Counted from the first letter of the stretch, positions 33,189 to 41,626 are shown. The stretch is 44,993 nucleotides of DNA from DASZMJ01 sp035551935 (GCA_035551935.1 DASZMJ010000273.1:1-44993); one strand, 5' to 3'. Made by a program: numbers and translations. Notes: a model not told the origin generated them from the letters alone.

Positions 33189-35408
33189 ATGGACCTGCTC
33201 GACGACCTGACCCCCGCCCAGCGCCAGGCCGTCACGCACGTCGACGGCCCGTTGCTCGTCCTGGCCGCCGCGGGCTCGGGCAAGACGCGGGTTATCACGC
33301 GACGGGTCGCTTACCTGTTGAAGCAAGGCATCGCCGGGTCGAACGTCCTGGCGTTGACGTTCACCAACAAGGCCGCCGGCGAGATGCGGGCGCGGATCGA
33401 CGCGATTGCGCCGAAATCCGGCGTGTGGGTCGGCACGTTCCACGGCCTCTGCGCCCGGTTGCTCCGGTCGTACGCGCCGCTGGTCGGCCTCGACCGCGGC
33501 TTCACGATCTACGACCAGTCCGACCGCCTCAAGGCGATCAAGTCGGTGATGGAGCGGCTCGGGCTCGACGAGGTGGGCGTCACGCCCGAGCGGATCGAGG
33601 CCTCCATCAGCCGCGCCAAGAACCGGCTCGCCACGCCCAGGAGCCTCGCCAGCGACGGCGACGGCGACCACGTCTCCTCGGTCGCCGCCCGCGTCTTCGA
33701 GGGCTATCAGGAGCTGCTCCGCGCCTCCTCCGCCGTCGACTTCGACGACCTGCTCGTCCACGTCGTCACCATCCTCAAGGAGCATCCCAAGGTCCGCGCC
33801 GAGCTGGATGATCGATATCGTTATATCCTGGTCGATGAGTATCAGGATACGAATCTGGCCCAGTACGCGATCGTCCGTGCCCTGGCGCGCGACCGGCCGA
33901 ACCTCTGCGTGACGGGCGACCCGGACCAGTCGATCTACGGCTGGCGCGGGGCGGACCTGAACAACATCCTCGAGTTCGAGCAGGATTATCCCGGCTGCAA
34001 GGTCGTCAAGCTCGAGCGGAATTACCGGAGCACGAAGAACATCCTCCGGGTGGCCGACCACCTGATCCGGTTCAACCGCCGCCGCAAGCCGAAGGCGCTC
34101 ACGACCGAGAACCCCGACGGCGCGCCGGTCGAGCTGACGGTCTACGCGACCGAGACCGACGAGGCCGAGGGGGTCGTCGGCCGGATCTCGTCCCTGGTGC
34201 GCGACGGCGAGTACGCCTGCCGCGACGTGGCGATCTTCTGCCGCGTGACCGCGCTGACCCGCGCCTTCGAGTCGGCCCTCCGCGCCGCGAAGCTGCCGTA
34301 CCAGGTCGTCGGCGGCGTCTCGTTCTACGAGCGGCAGGAGGTCAAAGACGTGCTCGCATACCTGAACCTCCTGATCAATCCCAAGGATGACGTCGCCTTC
34401 CTCCGCGCCGTCAACGTGCCGCCGCGCGGCATCGGCAAGGCGACGCTCGACAAGCTCGCCGAGCGGTCGCGGGCCCTGGGAATCCCGCTCCTGGCCATGG
34501 CCCGCGAGGGGGCGAACGTGCCGGGCCTGAAGGACAGGGCGGTGCGGTCGCTCCGCGACTTCGGTCTCCTCATGGGCGAACTGGCCTCGTTGCGCGACCA
34601 CCCGGCCGAGGAGGTCCTGCGCAAGCTGCTGGCATTGTCGGGCTACCACGATCACCTCGCCGCCGACGGCCGCGACGGGGGCGAGGACCGCCTGGCGAAC
34701 ATCGAGGAGCTCGTGACCGCCGCGCGCCAGTTCGACCGCGAGCACCCCGGCGCCTCGGTCGTCGAGTTCCTCGAGGAGGTCAGCCTCGCCTCGGCCGTCG
34801 ACCGCTGGAAGGACGAGGCCGGCGCCGTGACCTTGATGACCTTGCACGCCGCCAAGGGGCTCGAATTCCCGGCCGTCTTCATCGTCGGGCTCGAGCAGGG
34901 CCTCCTTCCGCACGCGCGGTCCAACGACGACGAGGGGGAGATGGAGGAGGAGCGCCGGCTCTTCTTCGTCGGCATCACCCGCGCCCGCCGCGAGCTTTAC
35001 CTGAGCCACTGCCGGATCCGCGAGTTCCGCGGCCAGCGGACCGCGACGATCCCCTCGTGCTTCCTCGCCGAGCTGCCCGAGGGCCCCGTCGTCGTCCGCG
35101 ACCTCTCCGGCTTCGGCGGCCCCGAGCCCGCCCCGATCCGCCGCCCCCGCCCCCTCGACCTCCCGAACCGCCCCCGCCTCACCACCGCCGCCGACCTCGC
35201 CTCCCCCTCCGCCGGTTTCCCCGCCGCCACCGACCTCGACTCCTTCCGCCCCGGCGTCTCCGTGCTCCACCCCCAGTACGGCCTCGGCCGCATCCTCTCC
35301 ATCGACGGCGCCGGCCCCAACCGCAAGGGCCGCGTCGCCTTCGCCGTCGGCGGCGAACGGACCTTCGTCCTCGCCAAGTCGCCGCTGCGACGGGTGGGGG
35401 GAACGTGA
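33189..35408 (+). CDS. pcrA: PcrA/UvrD-type superfamily 1 DNA helicase
   Basis: 739 residues, the usual length for UvrD/PcrA, a 3'-5' helicase in nucleotide excision repair, mismatch repair and replication restart. The helicase motifs appear in order: Q-motif LTPAQRQAV, motif I LAAAGSGKTRVI, Ia LTFTNKAAGEM, II ILVDEYQDTN, III TGDPDQSIYGWRGAD, IV LERNYRST, V VTLMTLHAAKGLEFPAVF and VI FFVGITRARRELYL. The C-terminal 100 residues end in a Tudor-like GVSVLHPQYGLGRI segment, as in PcrA. The ATG has GGAAGGGGACG upstream. The gene is monocistronic-looking, with a likely own promoter. It is unrelated in position to the second UvrD-like helicase at the end of the window. Confidence 0.95.
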   Translation: MDLLDDLTPAQRQAVTHVDGPLLVLAAAGSGKTRVITRRVAYLLKQGIAGSNVLALTFTNKAAGEMRARIDAIAPKSGVWVGTFHGLCARLLRSYAPLVGLDRGFTIYDQSDRLKAIKSVMERLGLDEVGVTPERIEASISRAKNRLATPRSLASDGDGDHVSSVAARVFEGYQELLRASSAVDFDDLLVHVVTILKEHPKVRAELDDRYRYILVDEYQDTNLAQYAIVRALARDRPNLCVTGDPDQSIYGWRGADLNNILEFEQDYPGCKVVKLERNYRSTKNILRVADHLIRFNRRRKPKALTTENPDGAPVELTVYATETDEAEGVVGRISSLVRDGEYACRDVAIFCRVTALTRAFESALRAAKLPYQVVGGVSFYERQEVKDVLAYLNLLINPKDDVAFLRAVNVPPRGIGKATLDKLAERSRALGIPLLAMAREGANVPGLKDRAVRSLRDFGLLMGELASLRDHPAEEVLRKLLALSGYHDHLAADGRDGGEDRLANIEELVTAARQFDREHPGASVVEFLEEVSLASAVDRWKDEAGAVTLMTLHAAKGLEFPAVFIVGLEQGLLPHARSNDDEGEMEEERRLFFVGITRARRELYLSHCRIREFRGQRTATIPSCFLAELPEGPVVVRDLSGFGGPEPAPIRRPRPLDLPNRPRLTTAADLASPSAGFPAATDLDSFRPGVSVLHPQYGLGRILSIDGAGPNRKGRVAFAVGGERTFVLAKSPLRRVGGT

Positions 35409-35552
35409 CTTTTTTCTATCGGTGTCAGCGGTTTTCACTCTCAAGAGCCGGCCTCTGCAGCAATTATGTAATGGGGAGAGAAGAATTCGAACGTCTCGAT
35501 CGGCTGTATCGTATCGATGCGATTTCCCGCGGAGGCGATCCGGGTTATAATC

Positions 35553-36089
35553 ATGGGACGTGACAAGAAGTCGCTGGCGGAGCAGTATCAGTCGGACACC
35601 ATCCGCAAGTTCGAGAACGCCGCCGTGCAGCGGTTCCGAGACGCCGAGGTTCTCGCGGAGAATGGTCGAAGGTTGGCGGCGATCTATCTTTATGGGTATT
35701 CGGTGGAGATGCTCCTGAAGGCGGCCTGTTGCCGACTGGACGGCATCCCGGTTAACCATGGAATCGATCTGGAAACGATGAAGCGATTGAAGAGTAAGCC
35801 GGAGACGAACCGCAGACTCCAGGGGGGCGGCCAACAGGCCTTCATCGTCGAGAATCTTCATGACATCGGCGGATGGGCGCAGCTGATGGTCGCGGAACTG
35901 ATGCTGCAACGACCCCAAAGCGACCGGGGGGAACTCCGGCGCATCGTCATCGCGGTCGAGGAGATCCGGCGGAGATGGTCGCCTGAAATGAGGTATCGAC
36001 CGACCGACCCATCCGAGGCCGACCTTCGGGAGGTGAGGGAAGCGGCGGGTCGGCTCCGCACTGACATCGAGAAGATCATGTCGAAGTAG
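35553..36089 (+). CDS. HEPN-like protein of unknown function
   Basis: 178 residues. The middle segment YLYGYSVEMLLKAACC (about 48-63) resembles the HEPN domain signature helix. The rest is mostly helical, with RRIVIAVEEIRRRWSPEMRY near the C terminus. The R-x4-6-H motif of RNase-type HEPN toxins is not present (R-x7-H is the nearest), so nuclease activity is uncertain. GC content and codon use are clearly lower than in the neighbours. The start is ambiguous: ATG 35553 lacks a near ribosome binding site (GGAGG is 18 bases away), and ATG 35517 is an in-frame alternative. It is followed after nine bases by another unknown gene with AGGAGG, so the two form a pair. Confidence 0.7.
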   Translation: MGRDKKSLAEQYQSDTIRKFENAAVQRFRDAEVLAENGRRLAAIYLYGYSVEMLLKAACCRLDGIPVNHGIDLETMKRLKSKPETNRRLQGGGQQAFIVENLHDIGGWAQLMVAELMLQRPQSDRGELRRIVIAVEEIRRRWSPEMRYRPTDPSEADLREVREAAGRLRTDIEKIMSK

Positions 36090-36098
36090 GAGGAAACC

Positions 36099-36650
36099 AT
36101 GCCCGTGATTCGCCCGCGACCCCGGACCTGGATGACCCAGAGGCCTAAGGAGTCGTTCGTCGACCAACTCGCGAGAGAACTCCGGGGCGAGACGACGCCT
36201 GACCCGAGACCCTACATCTTCGAGGTCCCGATGAACGGGCCCGAGTCCTACCATGTCGTCGTCGTCTGGGAGGCGTGGCCGGGGATGTCCCTGTCCGACC
36301 GATGCGAAATCATCATGGATGCTTATGATGCTTATGATCAGAGCGGCAATCCCAATGGGCCGCTCGCGCCAAGGATCACCATCGCCCTCGGCGCGACGAT
36401 CCGGGAAGCGATCGACGACGGCCTGTTGCCTTATACGATCAGGCCCGTCCTCCCGAACGGAGTCGACGAGGACGACGACCTGAAGCGGGCCATGATCGAA
36501 GAGGGGGCGGTCCAACTCTCCGGCGGAGAGTGGCTGCTGATGTTCCCCAGCCCGGACATGGCGGACGAGGTCTACGATCGAATCCATGAGAGACTGCCTC
36601 GTGTCGAATGGTATCGAGATTACGAGAGCCGCCGCAGGATACCCCGCTGA
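36099..36650 (+). CDS. Unknown protein paired with the HEPN-like gene
   Basis: 183 residues, family not recognised. Visible segments are YHVVVVWEAWPGMSLSDRC (about 51-69), ITIALGATIREAIDDGLLPY, and an acidic DEDDDLKRAMIEEGA stretch. The alpha/beta pattern and mixed charge suggest a soluble cytoplasmic protein. The ATG has a strong AGGAGGAAACC. The stop overlaps the pdxJ ATG as TGATG, so all three genes may be translated together. Lower GC than the flanks suggests that the pair was acquired. A toxin/antitoxin or sensor role is possible from the arrangement alone and is not shown by motifs. Confidence 0.65.
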   Translation: MPVIRPRPRTWMTQRPKESFVDQLARELRGETTPDPRPYIFEVPMNGPESYHVVVVWEAWPGMSLSDRCEIIMDAYDAYDQSGNPNGPLAPRITIALGATIREAIDDGLLPYTIRPVLPNGVDEDDDLKRAMIEEGAVQLSGGEWLLMFPSPDMADEVYDRIHERLPRVEWYRDYESRRRIPR

Positions 36651-37387
36651 TGCTTCGTCTCGGCGTCAACATCGACCACGTCGCGACCGTCCGCCAGGCC
36701 CGCGGGGGCAGGGAGCCGGACCCGGTCTGGGCGGCGACCTTGGCGGAGCTGGGGGGCGCGGACGGGATCACGATCCATCTGCGCGAGGACCGGAGGCACA
36801 TCCAGGACAGGGACCTCCGGGTCCTGCGCGAGACGGTGCGCACGCGGCTGAACCTGGAGGCGGCGGCGAGCGCGGAGATCATCTCGATCGCGCTGGAGGT
36901 CTGGCCCGACCAGGTCACGTTCGTGCCCGAACGGCGCGAGGAGCTGACGACGGAGGGGGGGCTCGACGTGGTCGGCCGGCGGGAACGGGTGGCCGAGGCG
37001 GTGGCGCGCTGCCGCGACGCGGGCCTGGCCGTGAGCCTGTTCATCGACCCCGAGCCGGCGCAGGTCGCCGCCTCGGCGGAGGTCGGGGCGGCGGCCGTCG
37101 AGCTGCACACGGGCCGATACGCCGACGCGGCCGAGGGGGCCGCGCAGGCGAAGGAGCTCGAGGCGCTGGTGCGGGCCGGGGCCGAGGCGGTCGCCGCGGG
37201 GCTGCACCTGCACGCCGGCCACGGCCTGAATTACTGGAACGTCGCCGCCGTGGCGCGGATCGCCGGGATGGAGGAACTGAACATAGGTCATAGCATCGTC
37301 GCCCGTGCGCTGTTCGTCGGCATGGAACGCGCGGTTCGCGAAATGAAATCATGCCTTCGTGGATTGCAAATCACCCGCCTCGACTGA
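36650..37387 (+). CDS. pdxJ: Pyridoxine 5'-phosphate synthase
   Basis: 245 residues, normal for PdxJ, the TIM-barrel enzyme that condenses 1-deoxyxylulose 5-phosphate with aminoacetone phosphate in vitamin B6 synthesis. Family segments are LGVNIDHVATVRQARGG (about 3-19), GADGITIHLREDRRHIQDRD (about 38-57), LNLEAAASAEII, VTFVPERREELTTEGGLDV and a C-terminal GHGLNYWNVAAVARI with ELNIGHSIVARALFVG. The start is the ATG overlapping the preceding stop (TGATG), which begins directly at the conserved N terminus. An upstream in-frame start would add 14 unconserved residues. Confidence 0.95.
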   Translation: MLRLGVNIDHVATVRQARGGREPDPVWAATLAELGGADGITIHLREDRRHIQDRDLRVLRETVRTRLNLEAAASAEIISIALEVWPDQVTFVPERREELTTEGGLDVVGRRERVAEAVARCRDAGLAVSLFIDPEPAQVAASAEVGAAAVELHTGRYADAAEGAAQAKELEALVRAGAEAVAAGLHLHAGHGLNYWNVAAVARIAGMEELNIGHSIVARALFVGMERAVREMKSCLRGLQITRLD

Positions 37388-37501
37388 AATCTTGTTGAAG
37401 ATGGGCTTCCCCACAGGGTCCGGCGCCGCTAGAGTAAGGGAACCCCCCCTCGGCGCGGACCGCACCGCACCGGTCGTCGTCCCCCCGGAGCCGAAGCCCC
37501 G

Positions 37502-38401
37502 ATGCCCTCCAAAGGACGGAAGTTCGCCGGCTGTACCGTCGCCCTGGTGACGCCGTTCCGCGACGGCGCCGTCGACTTCGAGGGCCTGGCGGCCCTGGTC
37601 GACTGGCACGTCGGGCGCGGGACGCCGGTGATCAGCCCCGTCGGCACGACCGGCGAGTCGCCGACGCTCTCGCACGAGGAACACGAGCGGGTCATCGCCG
37701 CGGTCATCGACCGCGCCGCCGGCCGCGCCAAGGTGTTGCCGGGGACCGGCTCGAACGCGACGAGCGAGGCGGTCCGGCTGACGAAGTTCGCGGCGCGGGC
37801 CGGGGCCGACGGGGCGCTCCTGGTCGCCCCCTACTACAACCGGCCGTCGCAGGAGGGGCTCTACGCCCACTTTGCGAAGGTGGCGGAGGCGGTCGACCTC
37901 CCCTTGGTGCTGTACAACGTGCCGGCCCGCACCGGCCGCAACGTCGAGCCCGAGACCGTCGAGCGGCTGGCGAAGCTCGGGCCGATCGTCGCGATCAAGG
38001 AGGCCAGCGGCTCGCTCGACCAGGTCAGCGACATCCTGGCGCGGACCGATTTGACGGTCCTCTCCGGCGACGACAGCCTGACCTTGCCGATGCTGGCCGT
38101 CGGCGCCGAGGGGGTGGTCTCGGTCGTGGCCAACCTCGTGCCCGAGGACGTCATCGCGCTGGTCGCCGCCTTCGCCGCCGGCAAGGTCGACGAGGCGCGG
38201 GCCCTGCACCGCCGGCTCTTCCCGCTCTGTCGCGACCTGCTGGGCCTGGCCCCCAACCCCGTGCCGGTCAAGACGGCCATGGCGCTCCTGGGCCGCGGCA
38301 ACGGCGAGCTCCGCCTGCCGCTCTTGCCCCCCGACGACCGCGGCGTCGCGGCGCTGCGGCGAGCCCTCGAGCGCGCCGGCCTCTCCCCCGCGAAGCAATG
38401 A
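37502..38401 (+). CDS. dapA: 4-hydroxy-tetrahydrodipicolinate synthase
   Basis: 299 residues, the normal length. DapA condenses pyruvate with aspartate semialdehyde, the first committed step to diaminopimelate and lysine. Signature parts are VALVTPFRDG near the N terminus, GTTGESPTL (about 44-52), YYNRPSQEGLYAHF, the YNVPARTG loop with Tyr at about 138, and the Schiff-base Lys at about 166 in AIKEASGSL. GDDSLTLPMLAVGAEGVVSV follows. The ATG at 37502 lies 114 bases after pdxJ on the same strand and has CCGGAG at about 37488-37493. DapA supports a peptidoglycan or lysine role, but no neighbour belongs to the same pathway. Confidence 0.94.
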   Translation: MPSKGRKFAGCTVALVTPFRDGAVDFEGLAALVDWHVGRGTPVISPVGTTGESPTLSHEEHERVIAAVIDRAAGRAKVLPGTGSNATSEAVRLTKFAARAGADGALLVAPYYNRPSQEGLYAHFAKVAEAVDLPLVLYNVPARTGRNVEPETVERLAKLGPIVAIKEASGSLDQVSDILARTDLTVLSGDDSLTLPMLAVGAEGVVSVVANLVPEDVIALVAAFAAGKVDEARALHRRLFPLCRDLLGLAPNPVPVKTAMALLGRGNGELRLPLLPPDDRGVAALRRALERAGLSPAKQ

Positions 38402-38566
38402 CAGACCCCCCGGCGCCGGCCCGCGCGGACGTCGCGCGGAGATCGGCATCTTATGTGCTAGTTGTTTGGTATCGGCAGGCGAGCACGCCGGCCCCCCCCC
38501 GGCCGCCGGCCGCGCCGGCACCGACGACCCAGGACCCCTCCACACTTCGGCCCCATAGGTGACGAC

Positions 38567-38974
38567 ATGACCCGGAAAACGGCCACACGACGCTCGGGCG
38601 AGACCAACGGCAGCAGCACCGCGACCGGCATGCCCCCGGTCTCCGACCAGTCGGTCCGCGACCTCGCCCAGGTCTTCAAGCTGATGAGCGACGAGACCCG
38701 CCTGCGCATCCTCCTGTACCTGGCGCAGAGCGGCGAACTGCACGTGACCGACCTCTGCAACCGGCTCGGCCAGAGCCAGCCGGCCGTCAGCCACCACCTG
38801 GCCCTGCTCCGCGTCTCGGGCCTGATCGAGTCGCGCCGCGAGGGCAAGCACAACTTCTACAGCGTCCGCCGCGACTACTTCGGCGAGCTCCTGGTCGACC
38901 TCTTCTCGGCCACCGGCGAGATGCCGAAGAAGATCCGCTTCCATGACTTCATGCTGACCTACCTGGGCGACTGA
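38567..38974 (+). CDS. ArsR-type winged-helix regulator without metal-site cysteines
   Basis: 135 residues. The winged-helix domain spans about 28-110, with LAQVFKLMSDETRLRILLYL, the recognition helix region GQSQPAVSHHLALLRVSGLIE and a wing with RREGKHNFYSV. The alpha-3 metal site of arsenic sensors (ELCVCDLC) reads ELHVTDLC here, so the usual As/Sb site is missing and another signal is expected. A short Ser/Thr/Gly-rich N terminus precedes it. The ATG has AGGTGACG; the frame is open upstream but is not conserved-looking. It has no regulated partner adjacent: dapA is upstream and a repeat array is downstream. Confidence 0.85.
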   Translation: MTRKTATRRSGETNGSSTATGMPPVSDQSVRDLAQVFKLMSDETRLRILLYLAQSGELHVTDLCNRLGQSQPAVSHHLALLRVSGLIESRREGKHNFYSVRRDYFGELLVDLFSATGEMPKKIRFHDFMLTYLGD

Positions 38975-39003
38975 CCCCACCCGCGCCACCTCGAATCCCG
39001 GCA

Positions 39004-39037
39004 CGCCCGGGGCCTCCCCGCTCGGTGGCCCCGGGCG
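39004..39037. terminator. GC-rich hairpin after the ArsR-type gene
   Basis: A perfect 11-bp inverted repeat (CGCCCGGGGCC at 39004-39014, GGCCCCGGGCG at 39027-39037) lies 30 bases after the stop. Outer sequences GAATCCCG and CGGGATTC extend it. No T-run follows. It could terminate or be a protein-binding palindrome. Confidence 0.45.
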
Positions 39038-39130
39038 TCGCCGTCGGCGGGCGGCGGGATTCCCGGCGATCGTCCCGATTCTTGACCCATTCCCAGGCGT
39101 CCCGGCCCGGCAAGGGGGTAAGGTAGGTCG

Positions 39131-39243
39131 ATGGCGCGGTTCCTGTTCGCGACGGGCATCGAGGAGAGCTACCCGGTCATCCGGGACGGCGGCGCCCCGC
39201 TCCGGCGGGACGAGATGGAGCTCTGCGGCCACTCCCGCCGCTG
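39131..39243 (+). pseudogene. 5' remnant of a glycoside-hydrolase-1-like gene
   Basis: The ATG has AAGGGGGTAAGG upstream and opens a conserved-looking 38-residue segment: MARFLFATGIEESYPVI, then RDGGAPLRRDEMELCGHSRRW. It resembles the N terminus of a bacterial GH1/beta-glucosidase-like family starting with FATGIE-SYP and a DE-E-CGH motif; the full gene would encode several hundred residues. After about 39243 the sequence changes abruptly to repeat array 2, so only the first codons survive here. No continuation is seen after the array. The family match is from memory of that motif and needs a search. Confidence 0.5.
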
Positions 39244-39263
39244 GCGCCCGGCCCGAGGGGGAA

Positions 39264-40089
39264 CCGAACGAAAGTGGCCGGTGGGTTCGTTCGGTGGGGT
39301 CGGGGGCCGGCGACCGAAGTGGGTTGGTTTCGCGCGCCGACGTGCCAACAACCAACCCCCGCGATCCAACCCTTATCGTCTTTCGTGAGCCCCCAACACC
39401 CTCAGTTCTGTGTTCGCCCGGGCGCCGTGCGGCCGGAATTGGGTTCGTTTTGGCGGCGCCGAGGCGAGGATTGGGTTCGTTTTCGGCGCCGGACCTCGCG
39501 CGGTGGGTTCGTTCGGCGCCCCATCGAGTCGCCCGCAAGGCTTGCCCACTTCCCCTGGCGCGCCGTTCGGTTCGTTCCGAATCGGGGCCCGTCGCCCGCA
39601 GAGATCTCCCAGGCCACCCAGTGCCCCGTTCGGTTCGTTCCGAACGGCGAGGGGCCGGGGGGCCTTCGGTTCGTTCCGCATCGGGACCGTAGACTCGTTC
39701 GGCGCGCATGGCGCCGGGGGCCGAATTGGGTTCGTTTTGCGCCGCGGCGCCGGCCGAAGTGGCTTTGTTTCGCGCCGCGACGCTCGCCGAAGTGGGTTCG
39801 TTCCGCGCCGGGCCGGCCTCTTCGACGATCTCCCCGGCCTTCTCCCGACTCGTGGCCCCTCCGCGAAGTGAACCAAACCGTCCCGTCGGTTCGTTCCGCG
39901 CCGGCCCTCGGCCGACCGTCGAGGCGGTCGGAGTTCGGGTCGGGACGTCGGTCGGTCCGGTCGATCATGGAAGCCGTTCTCGTCGATCCCTTGGCCGTCG
40001 CCGCGCGCAGTCCGCCCCTCCCGCGGAGGGGACACTCCCTCCTCAGTTGGAATTCCGGGCGAAAACCGGCAGGGATTCCGGGAAAAACG
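39264..40089. repeat. Composite repeat array 2, inverted relative to array 1
   Basis: The core TTCGTT (AACGAA on the other strand) begins at 39286, 39444, 39476, 39508, 39571, 39634, 39670, 39731, 39797 and 39890, with weaker copies at 39694 and 39764. Spacings of 32, 32, 63, 63, about 61 and 66, and 93 are near multiples of 31.5. All four unit variants of array 1 occur here on the opposite strand. The box with CCTCAGTTGGAAT and GAAAACCGGCA at 40037-40089 is the inverted copy of the 23808-23850 box, in the same relative position. No gene is credible between 39244 and 40330. Confidence 0.85.
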
Positions 40090-40109
40090 CGCGGCGGGCG
40101 GGGACGCCG

Positions 40110-40275
40110 TAAGAAACCCTCACCCCGGCCCTCTTCCCGTAGCAGGCACGCGCCGCGTGCCGTCCGCCCGCCCACAGAGTTCTTGAGTCCTGGCGGACGG
40201 CACGCTCCGCGTGCCTGCTACGGGGAAGAATGACGGCCGGTCCGCTCCCCCTGGGAGAGGGCCCGGGTGAGGGTC
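40110..40275. repeat. Nested palindromic repeats
   Basis: Two palindromes lie one inside the other. The outer pair is AAGAAACCCTCACCCCGGCCCT near 40111-40132 with its inverted partner ending near 40275 (GGGCCCGGGTGAGGGTCTT). The inner pair is 40137-40168 and 40192-40223, inverted copies matching at 30 of 32 positions (CCGTAGCAGGCACGC and GTGCCGTCCGCC segments) with a 23-base loop. The structure suggests one repeat inserted in another. It ends about 55 bases before the IS3-family remnant. Confidence 0.85.
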
Positions 40276-40330
40276 TTCGGCATGCCCCAGGGCGGACCGC
40301 CGTCATTTCCCGGCCCGCTCCCGCAGGGGG

Positions 40331-40702
40331 CTCACCCTGGCGGCCCTGAGGCGCGCGATGCGCCGGGGCCGCCGGCCCGAGATCCACCATTCGGACCAAA
40401 GCGTTCAGTACGCCGCCACGGCGTACACCGGCCTGCTGGTCGGCCGTGGCGTGGCGATCAGCATGGCGGCCGTCGGCAAACCGGAGGCGAACGGGTTCGC
40501 CGAACGCCTGATGCGGACCATCCGGGAGGAGGAGATCGACCTGTCCGAGTACCGCGACTTCGCCGATGCGTACGGCCAGCTCGGTCGGTTCCTGGACGAC
40601 GTGTACAACCGGAAGCGGATCCACTCGGCGCTGGGCTACCTGACCCCGGCGGAGTTCGAGCGGCAATGGCTGCGGGGGCAGAAGGCCACGGCCCTGCCAT
40701 GA
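40331..40702 (+). pseudogene. 3' remnant of an IS3-family transposase (OrfB)
   Basis: About 123 codons of the integrase core survive: LTLAALRRA, then IHHSDQSVQYAA with the second catalytic Asp, GKPEANGFAERLMRTIREEE with the catalytic Glu, and the closing RIHSALGYLTPAEFE. The first half, with the first catalytic Asp, is missing. The reading frame opens abruptly at about 40331 after a non-IS sequence, so the element is 5'-truncated. It probably cannot transpose. A perfect 6-bp hairpin (40718-40733) follows the stop. It marks the left side of the accessory segment. Confidence 0.8.
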
Positions 40703-40915
40703 GCGGTCTGCGGCGCCGACAGCCTCCGCTGTCCGCCCGTTCGTCTGCCTCCCTCCAGCGCCGGATCGAACACCTCCCCCGCTCCATCCCAGAACGGTCT
40801 TTATCTTTCGCTAGCCTTGCCAGCCAGCACAAGGCCTCTCGATGGAGCTTTGCAGCGTCACTTCGGGCATGATCCGAGTTTGCCGAAGGCCATTGGGCGG
40901 CCTCGCTGAGTTGGA

Positions 40916-41626
40916 CTACCTAGGGGTCGGCAGGACCTTGCGTCGAGGGGAGAAATCGAGACCGTTCGGAATCGTATACAATTCTGTAATTGTAACTCCA
41001 TAGAAGAGTAAGAGCCAACGCGACAAAAAGGGATAGTCCGCATCCGTGAGATACTGGCAGGCGAACACGTCCGGCTTGATAACCCCCAGACTGGCCCCGG
41101 CCTGAGCCATCTCCTCCCAAGCCTCGACAACCACGAACCTGCCCATCATATAAACGTCAAATTTGCAATCAAACGGCATCAATTCCTTCCAAACGTGATA
41201 CCAGAGTCCGCGAACCATCAGGCTGAAGGCACGGTCTAACCTCGCTCGTTCGACGGGGACGGAAAGAGCGTGACCCAAATAATCTCCTTGCGGTGAGAAC
41301 ACCGCCTCAGGTGAGGCGTCGCTCATCACGGCTCGGGCAATTTCTGAGCGGTTCGTCTCGATGCTTCGGAAGAACTTCTCGGCCCAAAGTACATGGGCAG
41401 CCGGGCTGTCTTGGGAAGCCATGTCGGCGAGGAGGAAGTCGCGGACATAGACATCATCCTTGCTCTTCGAATTGTTACAATCGAAGCATGCGTCTACGGT
41501 GACCATTGTGGAGGGCAAGGGCTCGGGGAACAACGCCCTTGGGATGACGTGCTCCCTCGTCACCTCTCCCCGACACCCGCAGTAAACGCAAACCCCGAAC
41601 CTAGGTTCAGCTCGTGGCTTCCCCAT
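40916..41626 (-). CDS. HNH endonuclease-like protein
   Basis: 236 residues. A zinc HNH fold is seen in the first 60 residues: CVYCG (about 15-19), the TREHVIPRALF motif with His at about 28, and CFDCNNSKSKDD (about 45-56) for the second zinc pair and the N-type third position. The rest is a mixed domain of unknown type with LMVRGLWYHVWKELMPFD and SRWLLLFYGVTITELYTI. HNH proteins nick or cut DNA. The ATG at 41626 was chosen because the longer frame overlaps the helicase gene and is unconserved-looking. The gene lies 95 bases downstream of the helicase on the same strand. GC is lower than in the first 38 kb. Confidence 0.85.
   Translation of the reverse strand: MGKPRAEPRFGVCVYCGCRGEVTREHVIPRALFPEPLPSTMVTVDACFDCNNSKSKDDVYVRDFLLADMASQDSPAAHVLWAEKFFRSIETNRSEIARAVMSDASPEAVFSPQGDYLGHALSVPVERARLDRAFSLMVRGLWYHVWKELMPFDCKFDVYMMGRFVVVEAWEEMAQAGASLGVIKPDVFACQYLTDADYPFLSRWLLLFYGVTITELYTIPNGLDFSPRRKVLPTPR

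Noticed and set aside
35546..35551. TATAAT directly upstream of the HEPN-like ATG as its promoter
   Set aside because: Transcription would begin downstream of the ATG at 35553, and no -35 box lies at the right distance. It fits only if another start is used.
32457..36587. A long minus-strand open frame (1376 codons)
   Set aside because: It is antisense to pcrA and the HEPN-like pair, with low-complexity composition and no recognisable domain.
39264..39895. Array 2 as a CRISPR array
   Set aside because: Units are variable, spacing is irregular multiples of about 31.5, there are no unique equal-length spacers, and no cas genes are present.
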